A DNA stretch of 64,000 nucleotides from Vibrio parahaemolyticus. GTDB taxonomy: Bacteria > Pseudomonadota > Gammaproteobacteria > Enterobacterales > Vibrionaceae. This document shows positions 1 to 8,207 of the stretch, one piece after another. The translations under genes and the position numbers were made by a program. Within the stretch, counting starts at the first letter, position 1; every line of letters begins with the position of its first letter. Under the pieces are notes generated by a model. It was not told where the DNA came from. It did not search any database and was given only the letters and a program-made list of their open reading frames with translations. Location of the stretch: the NCBI RefSeq assembly GCF_900460535.1, contig NZ_UHIL01000001.1, positions 2,914,001 through 2,978,000 of the forward strand, read 5' to 3'.

Positions 1-966
1 TCATCGGGTGATGGTATTGCTATCGCGTGGCGAGCTGGCTGTCGAGTGGCGAACTTAGAGTTCAACCAGTTCCACCCAACTTGCCTTTACCACCCTGAAG
101 CTCGCAACTTCTTGCTGACCGAGGCCCTTCGTGGTGAAGGCGCTTACCTTCGTCGCCCAGACGGCACTCGCTTTATGCCAGATTTTGATGAGCGTAAAGA
201 ACTCGCCCCCCGCGATGTTGTCGCTCGTGCCATCGACTTCGAAATGAAACGCTTGGGTGCAGACTGCATGTATCTCGACATCAGTCATAAACCAGCGGAC
301 TTTATCACCAAGCACTTCCCCACCATTTACTCGCGCTTGATGGACTTGGGCATTGATATGACCAAAGAGCCTATTCCAATCGTACCAGCTGCGCACTATA
401 CCTGTGGCGGCGTGATGGTGGATCAAAACGGTCATACGGATTTGAAAAATCTATACGCGATTGGCGAAGTGAGCTACACCGGCTTGCATGGTGCTAACCG
501 TATGGCATCGAACTCACTGTTGGAATGTGTGGTTTATGCGTGGTCTGCTGCAAAAGATATTCTGAAACATCACACCAGCATTGAGCTGCCTTCACGTGTT
601 CCATGTTGGGATGAAAGCCAAGTCACCAACAGCGATGAAGAAGTTATTATTCAACACAACTGGCACGAACTTCGCCTGTTCATGTGGGACTACATGGGCA
701 TTGTGCGTACCGATAAGCGCTTAGAGCGTGCATTGCGCCGCATTCAACTGCTACAACAAGAAACGCATGAGTACTACAGTAACTTCCGCGTATCTAATAA
801 CTTGTTGGAACTGCGTAATCTACTGCAAGTTGCAGAGCTTATGGTTCGCTGTGCGATGCAGCGTAAAGAGAGCCGAGGCCTGCACTACACGCTTGATTAC
901 CCAAATCAACTGGAAAACAGCGGCCCGACAATTCTGGTACCAGCAAAACAGTTAACCGATAAATAA
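1..966 (+). CDS. nadB: L-aspartate oxidase, C-terminal part (cut by window edge)
   Basis: The reading frame is open from base 1 and ends with TAA at 964-966, so the first roughly 40% of the protein lies outside the window. About 321 codons are visible. NadB oxidises L-aspartate to iminoaspartate with FAD, the first step of de novo NAD synthesis. Recognisable family motifs are EFNQFHPT near the left edge, RGEGAYL, the HYTCGG segment and [13 protein letters not shown], which lie in the succinate dehydrogenase/fumarate reductase-type flavoprotein fold; the helical C-terminal domain follows. It converges on ygfX with an 18-base gap. Succinate dehydrogenase flavoprotein is the main alternative, but the C-terminal domain and the ygfX-sdhE neighbourhood favour NadB. 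Confidence 0.95.
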   Translation, partial: SSGDGIAIAWRAGCRVANLEFNQFHPTCLYHPEARNFLLTEALRGEGAYLRRPDGTRFMPDFDERKELAPRDVVARAIDFEMKRLGADCMYLDISHKPADFITKHFPTIYSRLMDLGIDMTKEPIPIVPAAHYTCGGVMVDQNGHTDLKNLYAIGEVSYTGLHGANRMASNSLLECVVYAWSAAKDILKHHTSIELPSRVPCWDESQVTNSDEEVIIQHNWHELRLFMWDYMGIVRTDKRLERALRRIQLLQQETHEYYSNFRVSNNLLELRNLLQVAELMVRCAMQRKESRGLHYTLDYPNQLENSGPTILVPAKQLTDK

Positions 967-984
967 TATCGAATCTAACGCTTA

Positions 985-1419
985 TCAACAGGGAGCTTTG
1001 GCTCCCTGTTTCATTTTCCATTGACGCAAAATCAAGGAAAGTTGCCGATAGCACCGTTCATCACAACTGTCTCGCCAAATCGTCACCATTTCACCCGACT
1101 CTAGCGTAAAGGAGAGTTTAAAAGGCAGCGTCGTCAGGCTGACGTGTTTGATATGCGAATTACTCGTTTCATTTTTTACCGTGCCGTCGCTGTGCACATA
1201 CCAATGCCCTTGACTCGACAAAAGGACAAAGCCTGGATCACGTAGCTTGCTAGCAATCAGTAATAACAAATAAATCGATAATACGAGCGGAATGTCGGAA
1301 AGAGACACGGCCCAAGTCAAGCTTAAGAAAACGGTCAGATTGCTGACTTGAGCCGTAATTGAGGAAGATACGTTAAGATTAACGAACTTTGCTGAGGTTG
1401 TGGGCAACAATTTTATCAA
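985..1419 (-). CDS. ygfX: YgfX family inner-membrane protein (CptA-like)
   Basis: This 144-residue protein has a hydrophobic stretch at about residues 27-58 that would form two transmembrane helices, followed by a soluble C-terminal region with a conserved-looking WR core; this is the YgfX plan. In E. coli YgfX is a membrane protein paired with SdhE and reported to affect division and cytoskeleton proteins; that role is not visible here. The gene lies directly downstream of sdhE and its only ATG start overlaps the sdhE 3' end by 41 bases, so the two are probably translationally coupled. A start a few codons inside is possible (two TTG codons at positions 4-5). Low sequence conservation makes this call depend partly on position. 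Confidence 0.8.
   Translation of the reverse strand: MIKLLPTTSAKFVNLNVSSSITAQVSNLTVFLSLTWAVSLSDIPLVLSIYLLLLIASKLRDPGFVLLSSQGHWYVHSDGTVKNETSNSHIKHVSLTTLPFKLSFTLESGEMVTIWRDSCDERCYRQLSLILRQWKMKQGAKAPC
987..1010. terminator. Hairpin terminator of nadB inside the end of ygfX
   Basis: A 10-bp perfect stem (987-996 with 1001-1010) and a 4-base loop TTTG sit 21 bases after the nadB stop codon. The hairpin is followed on the plus strand by TCATTTT. It overlaps the last codons and the stop codon of the convergent ygfX gene, so the same bases would serve as terminator for nadB and coding sequence for ygfX. Confidence 0.7.
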
Positions 1420-1639
1420 CCATTGCTGCGTGGCCTAGGTTCTCGCTACGACCATGTCCCATCACCCAAGTGAACAGATCTGGATCATCACATTCAAGCA
1501 GAGAAACAAAGTCACGCTGTTCTTGTTCGTTCAGCGCATCAAAGCACTCTTCAAAAAACGGCATAATCACCACATCCAGCTCAAGCATGCCACGACGACA
1601 AGCCCATTTAATACGCGCCTTTTCTTCAGGAGTGTACAT
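1379..1639 (-). CDS. sdhE: FAD assembly factor SdhE
   Basis: The 86-residue protein matches SdhE (YgfY) in length and carries the RRGMLELD segment (around residues 15-22) containing the RGxxE motif needed for flavinylation. SdhE promotes covalent attachment of FAD to succinate dehydrogenase and fumarate reductase flavoproteins. A ribosome binding site AAGGA lies just upstream of the ATG on the minus strand. It forms a leftward pair with ygfX, and the ygfZ gene diverges from it, the order also found in enterobacteria. The neighbouring nadB encodes a related flavoprotein, though NadB binds FAD non-covalently. Confidence 0.95.
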   Translation of the reverse strand: MYTPEEKARIKWACRRGMLELDVVIMPFFEECFDALNEQEQRDFVSLLECDDPDLFTWVMGHGRSENLGHAAMVDKIVAHNLSKVR

Positions 1640-2043
1640 TCATTATTCCTTCATAGATGTCTTGTTATTAATGCGGAGTGTAACAAGGGATGTGCTACGT
1701 CACTAGTGTGCGGGTCACAATACGTTAAGTAACTTCAAGGTGTCAGATTCAAAGCTGGTCACTGATTCAACACCACTGAACCTCACGTTTAGAAACAGCG
1801 AGCTCTTTCCTAATTATTCTGCCATGAAATCACGATAGAAAACGTCACCTATCCTTGATTGGCATACGTTGTTGACGTTTCTTACTCAAGGTTGATTAGA
1901 TTTCCAAATTACCGCTACATCTGAAAACTGAGCGGTTCTCGCTAAACCGAACACCTTAAGGTGACTTGGGCATATTGAAAGCTGACAAATGGTGAATCTG
2001 CATTTAACATAGCTGAAAAATATCTTCAAAAGGCATTGTAATC
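1640..2043. other. Divergent intergenic region between sdhE and ygfZ
   Basis: About 400 bases separate the divergent sdhE and ygfZ starts. I see no convincing coding frame, hairpin terminator or tandem operator. It must contain the promoters of both genes, but I could not pick convincing -35/-10 pairs. An AAAGG box about 10 bases before the ygfZ ATG is the probable ribosome binding site. Confidence 0.5.
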
Positions 2044-3012
2044 ATGGAATGGCAAACTCGCTTTTCACCGCTCAACCTATCGACTCAAGATGCTCTACCA
2101 GAACTGTCTATCTCACGACTCGATCATCTAGGCATGATCACCATGGTAGGCGATGACAAAAAATCGTACCTGCATGGTCAAGTTACCTGTGATGTGGTTT
2201 CTCTAGAAAAAGACCAATCAACACTCGGTGCGCACTGCGACGCGAAAGGTAAAGTGTGGAGTGTATTCCGCTTGTTCCATCATGGTGATGGCTACGGCAT
2301 GATCCAGCCGAAATCTGCGATTGAAATCGAACTGAAAGAAATAAAAAAATACGCCGTATTTTCCAAAGTCACGATTGAAGAATCTAACGATGTGATTCTT
2401 GGCGTTGCAGGTGTCAACGCCGATGCGTTTGTGTCTGCTTTAAATGAAGATGCCGGTGATGTACGCATCATCAATGGCGGCACTGCGGTAAAAGTAGAGG
2501 CGAACCGTTGGTTACTTGTTGTGACAGAAGAAGCGGCGCAAGCACTGATCGAAAACAGCGATGCTACGCTGACAACACGCGAGCTTTGGACTCGGTTCGA
2601 CATTGAATCTGCACTGCCATTCGTTTCTGCCACAGCGCAAAACGAGCACATTCCACAAGCCTTGAACATTCAAGCCCTAGGTGGCATTAGCTTCACTAAA
2701 GGCTGTTACACAGGCCAAGAAACCGTAGCTCGAGCGAAATACCGCGGCACAAACAAGCGCGCTATGTACATCGTGAAAGGCGTAACGTCGACCGCGTTAA
2801 ACGATGATGCGATTGAACTAGAACGCAGCGTAGGCGACAACTGGCGCTCAGTCGGCACGTTACTGGCTCACTATCAATTCAGTGATAACCAAGCTATGGG
2901 TTTGATCGTGTTACCAAATAATCTGGATGACGACACTCGCCTTCGTTTGACGTCTCAGCCTGATTGTGAATGGGCCATCGCAGAATTGCCTTACAGCCTT
3001 GATGATGAATAA
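2044..3012 (+). CDS. ygfZ: tRNA-modifying / Fe-S maintenance protein YgfZ
   Basis: A 322-residue folate-binding GcvT-like protein. The diagnostic KGCYTGQE motif is at about residues 219-226, with the essential cysteine. YgfZ supports Fe-S enzymes such as MiaB and is needed for normal tRNA thiomethylation; this is family knowledge. Its stop codon overlaps the start of the following YbaK-family gene, so the two probably share a transcript. Length and motif placement match the family, and the single plausible ATG is used. Confidence 0.96.
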   Translation: MEWQTRFSPLNLSTQDALPELSISRLDHLGMITMVGDDKKSYLHGQVTCDVVSLEKDQSTLGAHCDAKGKVWSVFRLFHHGDGYGMIQPKSAIEIELKEIKKYAVFSKVTIEESNDVILGVAGVNADAFVSALNEDAGDVRIINGGTAVKVEANRWLLVVTEEAAQALIENSDATLTTRELWTRFDIESALPFVSATAQNEHIPQALNIQALGGISFTKGCYTGQETVARAKYRGTNKRAMYIVKGVTSTALNDDAIELERSVGDNWRSVGTLLAHYQFSDNQAMGLIVLPNNLDDDTRLRLTSQPDCEWAIAELPYSLDDE

Positions 3013-3478
3013 TGCCATTCATACTCCTTTGATGCAGTTTCTTGCCGACCAAAACATCACGTTTCGTCTGCTTCCGCATCAAAGACCAGCTACAACAATT
3101 GAGGATGCCGCGCAACAACGCGGCATTCGCCCTTCTCAAATGGTCAAAGCGATATTGCTGCGAGACATGGGCAATCAATACGCCCTCGCCTGCGCCCCTG
3201 GTGATCGCAGTGTGGATCCAAAAAAGGTACGAGCTTTACTGCAATGTCGCCGCATGACTTGTGTCGATCAGGCCGATGTAGAAGCCATCACTGGTTATAA
3301 AATTGGCACTGTGACGCCGTTATTACTCAAACGACAGATGCCGATTGTGTTTGACCCAAGCTTATTGGAAGAACGTGAAGTCACCATCAGCAGTGGGGAC
3401 CGCATGGCAGGGCTGGCGTTATCCATCGACGATTTGGTTCAGTTGTGCCAACCCACCGTGGCCGAAATCTGTCGTTAA
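3002..3478 (+). CDS. YbaK/EbsC family protein, probable aminoacyl-tRNA deacylase
   Basis: The 158-residue product has the YbaK/prolyl-tRNA synthetase-associated fold signature: a [12 protein letters not shown] segment, a lysine at the start of the next helix (QMVKAILL), a [13 protein letters not shown] loop and the [12 protein letters not shown] region. Such proteins hydrolyse mischarged aminoacyl-tRNAs, for example Cys- or Ala-tRNA(Pro); the substrate cannot be read here. I start it at the ATG at 3002, overlapping the ygfZ stop by 11 bases; a second ATG follows immediately and an upstream in-frame ATG at 2966 lies inside ygfZ. A second, only distantly similar YbaK-family gene lies at 13695-14177. 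Confidence 0.85.
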   Translation: MMNNAIHTPLMQFLADQNITFRLLPHQRPATTIEDAAQQRGIRPSQMVKAILLRDMGNQYALACAPGDRSVDPKKVRALLQCRRMTCVDQADVEAITGYKIGTVTPLLLKRQMPIVFDPSLLEEREVTISSGDRMAGLALSIDDLVQLCQPTVAEICR

Positions 3479-3584
3479 CATCCAATTCATAATGCAATAA
3501 AGCGCAGTGTTCTCATCACTGCGTGATCTCCCTCATATCTATAAAAACACGCCGCAGAATTTTTAATCAAAATTAAAACATAAA

Positions 3585-3613
3585 TAGTCACCATTATAAA
3601 ACTCGTATATGCT
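3585..3613 (+). promoter_or_regulatory. Candidate sigma70 promoter of a small RNA
   Basis: TAGTCA (3585-3590) and TATGCT (3608-3613) are separated by 17 bases, a plausible -35/-10 pair. Transcription would begin near 3620, just at the first of a series of hairpins that ends in a strong terminator at 3733-3755. Confidence 0.45.
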
Positions 3614-3619
3614 GATTCT

Positions 3620-3757
3620 GTTGGTTAAGTTTTCAACAAGCACTTAACCAACATAAAGTGAATCGGCTGACAGGCATGACCACGCTCGTGATGTCAGCTA
3701 TCCACTTTTGTGTAATGCATCTGTGACTATTCGCCCGCTCAAGCGGGCTTTTTTTGC
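3620..3757 (+). ncRNA. Candidate structured small RNA, unassigned
   Basis: The segment has no coding frame but contains consecutive inverted repeats: a perfect 10-bp stem (3621-3630 with 3642-3651), a nested structure with AAAGTG/CACTTT (3655-3660 with 3703-3708) enclosing GCTGACA/TGTCAGC (3666-3672 with 3692-3698), then a 7-bp GC-rich terminator stem (3733-3739 with 3742-3748) followed by seven Ts. A promoter-like pair lies just upstream. Together this is what an independent, Rho-independently terminated RNA of about 138 nt looks like. I do not recognise it as any named Vibrio small RNA. It could instead be a 3' UTR-derived RNA of the YbaK-family gene. Confidence 0.55.
3733..3755 (+). terminator. 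Rho-independent terminator of the candidate small RNA
   Basis: GCCCGCT at 3733-3739 pairs with AGCGGGC at 3742-3748 across a very short loop, followed by a run of seven T. This is one of the strongest terminators in the window, yet it is about 255 bases from the nearest upstream stop codon. Confidence 0.85.
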
Positions 3758-4124
3758 TTGGAACTTTTTTCAAGCAGTCTCATCTAATCTTGTGTAAGCA
3801 AGCTATAACACTTAGATAGAAGGTGTAGGTTTGAAAAGGAAACAATTAGCAAACAATCATTTTCCTTCTATTCTTATTTCTGTAACAAAACTATTGCTTA
3901 ATGCACCACGTATGAAGGAGAACAGAAACATTTGGGTTCCTTCCAGTGTAATTTTTTGGGGTAATCCTCACGCTATTTGAGATATCAGTCTGTCAATTTG
4001 TCTAAGGCAGCACAATTCTCCAAAGCGATACATTTCACCTGTACTTAATACTATTGCTGTCACAATAATTTTTACGTCCAAAACGTAGAATAACTGGGCT
4101 AAGTAAGAGAAAAGGAAAGTAAAT
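3758..4124. other. Intergenic region before the 68-codon gene
   Basis: About 370 AT-rich bases between the terminator at 3755 and the small gene at 4125. I see no further gene. It should hold the promoter for the small gene, but no clear -35/-10 pair stands out. Confidence 0.4.
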
Positions 4125-4331
4125 ATGAGACTGTTTAAGCGCTATACACCAAGTATGATTGCTAAACATATAAGTCGTCTTTTTAAGGGAAGAATCTATA
4201 TTTACGGGGTCGGAAGATTCGAGTTTGATAACGGTAAATTGATACTACCGGAAAAAGCGGAACAACGTCATTTTCGAGCGGTAAAAGAGATTAACCAAGA
4301 AATAATGAAACTCCGATGCGCATACGCTTAG
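4125..4331 (+). CDS. Small basic protein of unknown function
   Basis: A 68-residue frame preceded by an AAAGGAAAG ribosome binding site eight bases before the ATG and followed by a terminator at 4364-4387, which together support a real gene. The product is rich in lysine and arginine (MRLFKRYTPS at the start, a KLILPEKAEQRHFRA stretch in the middle) with no signal peptide or membrane segment. I do not recognise a family. The middle part alternates charged and hydrophobic residues in a way compatible with a short beta sheet followed by a helix. It stands alone between the candidate small RNA and the ubiI terminator. Confidence 0.6.
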   Translation: MRLFKRYTPSMIAKHISRLFKGRIYIYGVGRFEFDNGKLILPEKAEQRHFRAVKEINQEIMKLRCAYA

Positions 4332-4363
4332 CACTTCATCGATGTCAAAAAGATAAGTAAAAC

Positions 4364-4387
4364 AAAGGCTGGATTATCCAGCCTTTT
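4364..4387. terminator. Bidirectional terminator
   Basis: AAAGGCTGGA pairs perfectly with TCCAGCCTTT around a three-base loop. T runs on both sides let it end the rightward small gene at 4125-4331 and the leftward ubiI gene. Confidence 0.8.
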
Positions 4388-4413
4388 GTATTTTCAGGTA
4401 ATGTAACTCAGAG

Positions 4414-5622
4414 CTATTGACGAGCCAGTTCTGGTAGGTGCCCCTTCAAACCCAGTGCACGCTTCATGATCTCATCTTTAGCACCCGGTAATTGTCCCGC
4501 TAAACTCAAGCCAATACCGCGAACCAGTTTTTTCGCTGGATGGCCACCAGAGAATAAATCACGGAAACCTTGCATCGCCGCAATCATCTTCGCCGCTTCA
4601 GCCTTACGCCAACGCTCATAGCCACGCAGATTGCGTTTACTACCAATGTCTTGCCCTTGTTTCCAAAGAGTCAGTACTTCTTGCGCCAGACTGGCTGCAT
4701 CCAATAAGCCGAGGTTCACGCCTTGGCCAGCTAAAGGGTGGATGGTATGAGCCGCATCACCAACCAGTGCAACACGTTCAACCACAAAGTCTCGGGCATA
4801 ACGCATTTTTAGCGGAAACGCAGCCCGCTCTCCCACCACTTCACACACGCCTAAACGAGCATCGAATTCGCTGGTTAGCGTTTTGTTGAACACTTCATCG
4901 CTCATGGCCAGCAATTCTTCCGCTCGGTTTGGCTCTGTCGACCAAACGATAGAACACATGTTTGGTTGAGACATCGGTAAAAATGCCAAAGGCCCATGAG
5001 GTGTAAAAATCTGACGCGCGATGCTGTGGTGCGGATCCGCTGTTTTCACATTAGCAACCAACGCATGGTGACCGTAGTCCCAATGCGTCAAAGGAATATC
5101 CATCTGGTTACGCAGCCACGAATTCGCGCCATCTGCGCCCACCACCAACTTCGCTGTCATCGCTTGGCCGTTATCGAGCGTTAACCAACTCTCTTGTTCA
5201 CCAACCGCGAGTGTCGCACAGCGCGCAGGCATGAATAACGTTACGTTCTCTAGCTTTTGCACTTGTTCCAACAACGCTAACTGAATCACGCGATTTTCAA
5301 CGATGTGACCCAAATCAGGTTGCGCCATACTTTGTGCATCAAACTCTATTTTTGCGAAGCTGTCTTGCTCCCACACTTCCATACCGTAGTAAGGTGAAGC
5401 TCGGCGTCGCTCAATACCCTGCCAAGCTCCTAGCTTACGTAAAATGGTTTCACTTGAGCGGCTCAGTGCAGAAACTCGCACATCAGGCAGTTCATTCAAC
5501 GTTTCATCTGGCACTTTACCTTCGATCACGGCGATACGCAGGTCACTGTCTTTGAATGCGGCGGCAAGCGCCAACCCAACCATCCCTCCGCCGATGATGG
5601 CGATATCTACACTTTGCATCAT
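4414..5622 (-). CDS. ubiI: 2-octaprenylphenol 6-/5-hydroxylase family protein UbiI (VisC)
   Basis: A 402-residue FAD-dependent monooxygenase of the UbiH/UbiF/UbiI group, acting in aerobic ubiquinone biosynthesis at the inner membrane. The FAD-binding GGGMVG is at residues 11-16, the VVGADGANSWLR motif is near residue 160, and the second FAD motif VGDAAHTIHPLAGQGVNLG is near residue 285. It is the last gene of the leftward ygfB-ubiH-ubiI group, the same relative order as in E. coli (ubiH then visC), which is why I call it UbiI rather than UbiF. Two adjacent ATG codons can start it; the ribosome binding site is weak. Confidence 0.92.
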   Translation of the reverse strand: MMQSVDIAIIGGGMVGLALAAAFKDSDLRIAVIEGKVPDETLNELPDVRVSALSRSSETILRKLGAWQGIERRRASPYYGMEVWEQDSFAKIEFDAQSMAQPDLGHIVENRVIQLALLEQVQKLENVTLFMPARCATLAVGEQESWLTLDNGQAMTAKLVVGADGANSWLRNQMDIPLTHWDYGHHALVANVKTADPHHSIARQIFTPHGPLAFLPMSQPNMCSIVWSTEPNRAEELLAMSDEVFNKTLTSEFDARLGVCEVVGERAAFPLKMRYARDFVVERVALVGDAAHTIHPLAGQGVNLGLLDAASLAQEVLTLWKQGQDIGSKRNLRGYERWRKAEAAKMIAAMQGFRDLFSGGHPAKKLVRGIGLSLAGQLPGAKDEIMKRALGLKGHLPELARQ

Positions 5623-5671
5623 TGCTATTTATTACCTAATAACTGGTTGTTACCTAGTTTGTTGCAGTCAA

Positions 5672-6850
5672 TCATCGTTTCACTAAACCAAGAGTATGGC
5701 GCAAGAGCGGCTGCTTAAAAATAGAAAGGTTATCCATCGCGGCTAAGGCTGTATTTCGCCCAATTCGCATCGCGAGTAAATCGTTCGAAAAAACATGGAC
5801 TAACGAGCTTGTTAGCCAAATGGTTTCGTTGCGGTCTGCTTCTCGGCGTTGACTAAAGCGGATCAGGCCTTGGTAACGCCCAACATCTTCACCTTGCTTG
5901 ACCAGTTCCTCAGCGAGAGTGACCACGTCTCGGATCCCCAAGTTGAAGCCCTGCCCAGCAATGGGATGCAGCGTTTGTGCTGCGTTACCGACTATCGCAA
6001 AACGGTGTGAAATATTTTGCTTACGGTGACGAAGCAACAACGGATAGCTCGCACGGAGGCCCACTTTTTGCATCGCACCTAATCGCCAACCAAAATCTTG
6101 CTGAAGCCGTTCAAGAAATTCGCTTTCAGACAATTCCATTACAATTTGAGCTTCATCAGGGCGTAAGCACCACACGAGCGACATTCGATTATCACTCATT
6201 GGCAGCAGGGCAACTGGGCCGTTTTCAGTAAAACGCTCAAATGCGCGACCTTGATGCGGCTCTTGAGTCACAATATTGGCAATTACGGCAACTTGGTCGA
6301 AATCATGCTCAGAAAGCTCCAAACCAATTTGCTGACAACATTGCGAAACCGCACCATCGGCGGCAACAAGTAATTTCGCATTAAGCAACTCACCACTAGC
6401 AAGCTCAATCGTCACATTTTCTTGAGTTCGGGTAATGTGCTTCGCGGAGTTTGGGCAGTACAAATCGATAGCGGTACTGTGAGTCAGCAATTCTTGGTAA
6501 ACACGACCAACATCGGCTAACTCTACGACATAACCTAACGCTTCAACGCCAACGTCGTACTTAGTGATGTCCGTCATTCCCGCATGAGAACGATCGGACA
6601 CATGGATGTGTTCAATCGGGGTCGTAAAAGGTTCAATCGCAGACCATAACTCTAAGTGACGCAGCAGGTTAACCGTACCATAAGACAAAGCAATCGAGCG
6701 CGAATCAAAGCCCGGATGCTGATCAGATTGCGCTTTAAACGGTTCAACAACGGCAACACGCAAAGCCCCTTGAGACAAATGCTCAATCGCTAAAGCTAGT
6801 GTAGCCCCAGCCATGGCACCACCAGCAATTACTACGTCATATTGCTTCAT
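5672..6850 (-). CDS. ubiH: 2-octaprenyl-6-methoxyphenol hydroxylase UbiH
   Basis: A 392-residue flavoprotein hydroxylase of ubiquinone biosynthesis. The N-terminal dinucleotide-binding motif is GGAMAGATLALA, the DG motif is LVAADGAVSQC, and the third motif reads VGNAAQTLHPIAGQGFNLG, with asparagine in place of aspartate as is usual in UbiH. I start it at the ATG at 6848-6850, which has an AGAGGT ribosome binding site and places the FAD motif near the N-terminus; a longer in-frame extension upstream would overlap ygfB. It follows ygfB by 23 bases and precedes ubiI by 49. Confidence 0.94.
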   Translation of the reverse strand: MKQYDVVIAGGAMAGATLALAIEHLSQGALRVAVVEPFKAQSDQHPGFDSRSIALSYGTVNLLRHLELWSAIEPFTTPIEHIHVSDRSHAGMTDITKYDVGVEALGYVVELADVGRVYQELLTHSTAIDLYCPNSAKHITRTQENVTIELASGELLNAKLLVAADGAVSQCCQQIGLELSEHDFDQVAVIANIVTQEPHQGRAFERFTENGPVALLPMSDNRMSLVWCLRPDEAQIVMELSESEFLERLQQDFGWRLGAMQKVGLRASYPLLLRHRKQNISHRFAIVGNAAQTLHPIAGQGFNLGIRDVVTLAEELVKQGEDVGRYQGLIRFSQRREADRNETIWLTSSLVHVFSNDLLAMRIGRNTALAAMDNLSIFKQPLLRHTLGLVKR

Positions 6851-6873
6851 GTTAACCTCTGGTCTATCTACGA

Positions 6874-7452
6874 TTAATGGATCGTCGGTTTGCTTTCGCT
6901 GCTTTCTGGGCGAGCTCCGAACTCTGCATGAATGGTAAGTACGCAAGCTTTCACGTGTTCAATGACTTGTTCCAGCAATTGTGCTTGTTCACCAAAGTCA
7001 TCATCTTCATCAATGCCTAACTTGGCAATTTCTTCTAGGTCAGCCAACGCTTCTTTTGCATCATCCGATGCATTGTTCAGCGCAATGCCTGCTAAACCAA
7101 GACCAGAGATAAAGTGATTCACAAAATCAGACAAGCTATCTGCCAACGCGAATAAACCCTCTTCGCCCGACTCATCCGGCAGAAGTAGTGACAGCTCCAT
7201 GGATGAACCCGTTAGCTCGTTCGCCGTCACTTTGAAGACCGTCTGTGCAAAAGCTAACGCAGTCGTTGGCCAGCCCATGCCATCATTGGTGTAATCGAAT
7301 AGAATTGGTTGCCAGGTTTGATCGTTAATCGCCAATCCACCACTTAGCATGCCGACAAGCAAACCGTGCAGCTCAGCAGGTGTCACAGCTAAACTTGCAG
7401 ATTGTAGCTCTGCAGCAATAGATTGATATTCTGGAAGGGTGATTTCACTCAT
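6874..7452 (-). CDS. ygfB: YgfB family protein (UPF0149)
   Basis: A 192-residue acidic protein with the YgfB signature [16 protein letters not shown] near residue 27 and a YPT-like hydrophobic core further on. I choose the ATG at 7450-7452 because it aligns with the usual YgfB N-terminus; two upstream in-frame ATGs (up to 7488) would add up to 12 residues, and the most distal has a GGAT-like site. The biochemical role of the family is not established, although it is consistently linked to ubiquinone genes by position. It heads the leftward ygfB-ubiH-ubiI group, and pepP, which sits between ygfB and ubiH in E. coli, is absent here. Confidence 0.88.
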   Translation of the reverse strand: MSEITLPEYQSIAAELQSASLAVTPAELHGLLVGMLSGGLAINDQTWQPILFDYTNDGMGWPTTALAFAQTVFKVTANELTGSSMELSLLLPDESGEEGLFALADSLSDFVNHFISGLGLAGIALNNASDDAKEALADLEEIAKLGIDEDDDFGEQAQLLEQVIEHVKACVLTIHAEFGARPESSESKPTIH

Positions 7453-7701
7453 AACTTGGCTCATTCTTGCGTAATAATGTATCGACATATCCTACCATCA
7501 AGGTTAGTCGTCTGAAACGGCTATCAAATTCAATTTTGAACACCATTTGTTCAATTTGCCCAATTCCTGTGTGATCACGTCATCATTTCTCTTTCTGTGA
7601 TGGGAAATGCTTGAATCTTAATAACGGTTTTCCTATAGTTTCCTCCTCGGTAGTTGCACGTAGCAACACCTTAGATAGCGCGAATATAGAGTTTATTCAT
7701 C

Positions 7702-8010
7702 ATGAGCAATCAAGCGATCGACGTAGAAATACTAGGCAAAGTTACACGAGTAAATTGTCCAGCAGGGCAAGAAGAGTCTCTCGTTGCAGCAGCAAAAGAT
7801 CTTGATCGCCGATTGAAAGAGATGAGCGAACGTACTAAGGTAACCAATGAAATTCAACTGCTGACGTTTGCTGCATTAAACATTTGTTATGAGTTGCACA
7901 CCAAGTCATACGAATCAAACGGTCAACAACAAGAAATTACTGAGCGCATGGAAAAGCTCACCGCGTCTTTAGAGAACGCACTAAGCAAAGTTACGCAAGG
8001 ACAGCCGTAG
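7702..8010 (+). CDS. zapA: Cell division protein ZapA
   Basis: A 102-residue protein matching ZapA in length and layout: a small N-terminal alpha/beta head starting VEILGKVTRVNCP, then a long coiled-coil helix from about residue 60 (SNGQQQEITERMEKLTASLENAL). ZapA crosslinks FtsZ protofilaments at the division ring. It diverges from ygfB and is followed within 10 bases by the 6S RNA gene and then fau, the conserved gammaproteobacterial order. Confidence 0.96.
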   Translation: MSNQAIDVEILGKVTRVNCPAGQEESLVAAAKDLDRRLKEMSERTKVTNEIQLLTFAALNICYELHTKSYESNGQQQEITERMEKLTASLENALSKVTQGQP

Positions 8011-8019
8011 ATACAAAAT

Positions 8020-8203
8020 TTACCCTGGGGTGTTCGTCAGACGGATTTAAGTCCCTGAGCCGATAAGCAATACCAAAGGGTTAGTACTTGATAGCTATTG
8101 AGCAAGCTTGGCATGCACCGAGAAGCCTACGGTTATCATTGCTGATCCGCCTTGAACCAGCTGGTTCAAGGGCCACAATCCTCAACGGCACCCTGGGGTA
8201 TTC
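8020..8203 (+). ncRNA. ssrS: 6S RNA
   Basis: The segment between zapA and fau has the hallmark 6S layout: complementary ends (CCCTGGGGTGTTCG near the 5' end and CACCCTGGGGTATTCC at the 3' end), the conserved GTCCCTGAGCCGATA box on the 5' side, a GAGAAGCCT segment, and the CCTTGAACCAGCTGGTTCAAGGGCCA hairpin region on the 3' side with AATCCTCAACGGCA. 6S RNA binds sigma70 RNA polymerase holoenzyme in stationary phase. The exact ends are estimates; fau begins five bases after the 3' end and is probably cotranscribed, as in E. coli. Confidence 0.95.
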
Positions 8204-8207
8204 CTCT

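Noticed and set aside
985..1419. Toxin-antitoxin module formed by ygfX and sdhE
   Set aside because: SdhE has an established flavinylation role; the toxin-antitoxin reading of this pair is disputed and nothing in the sequence supports it.
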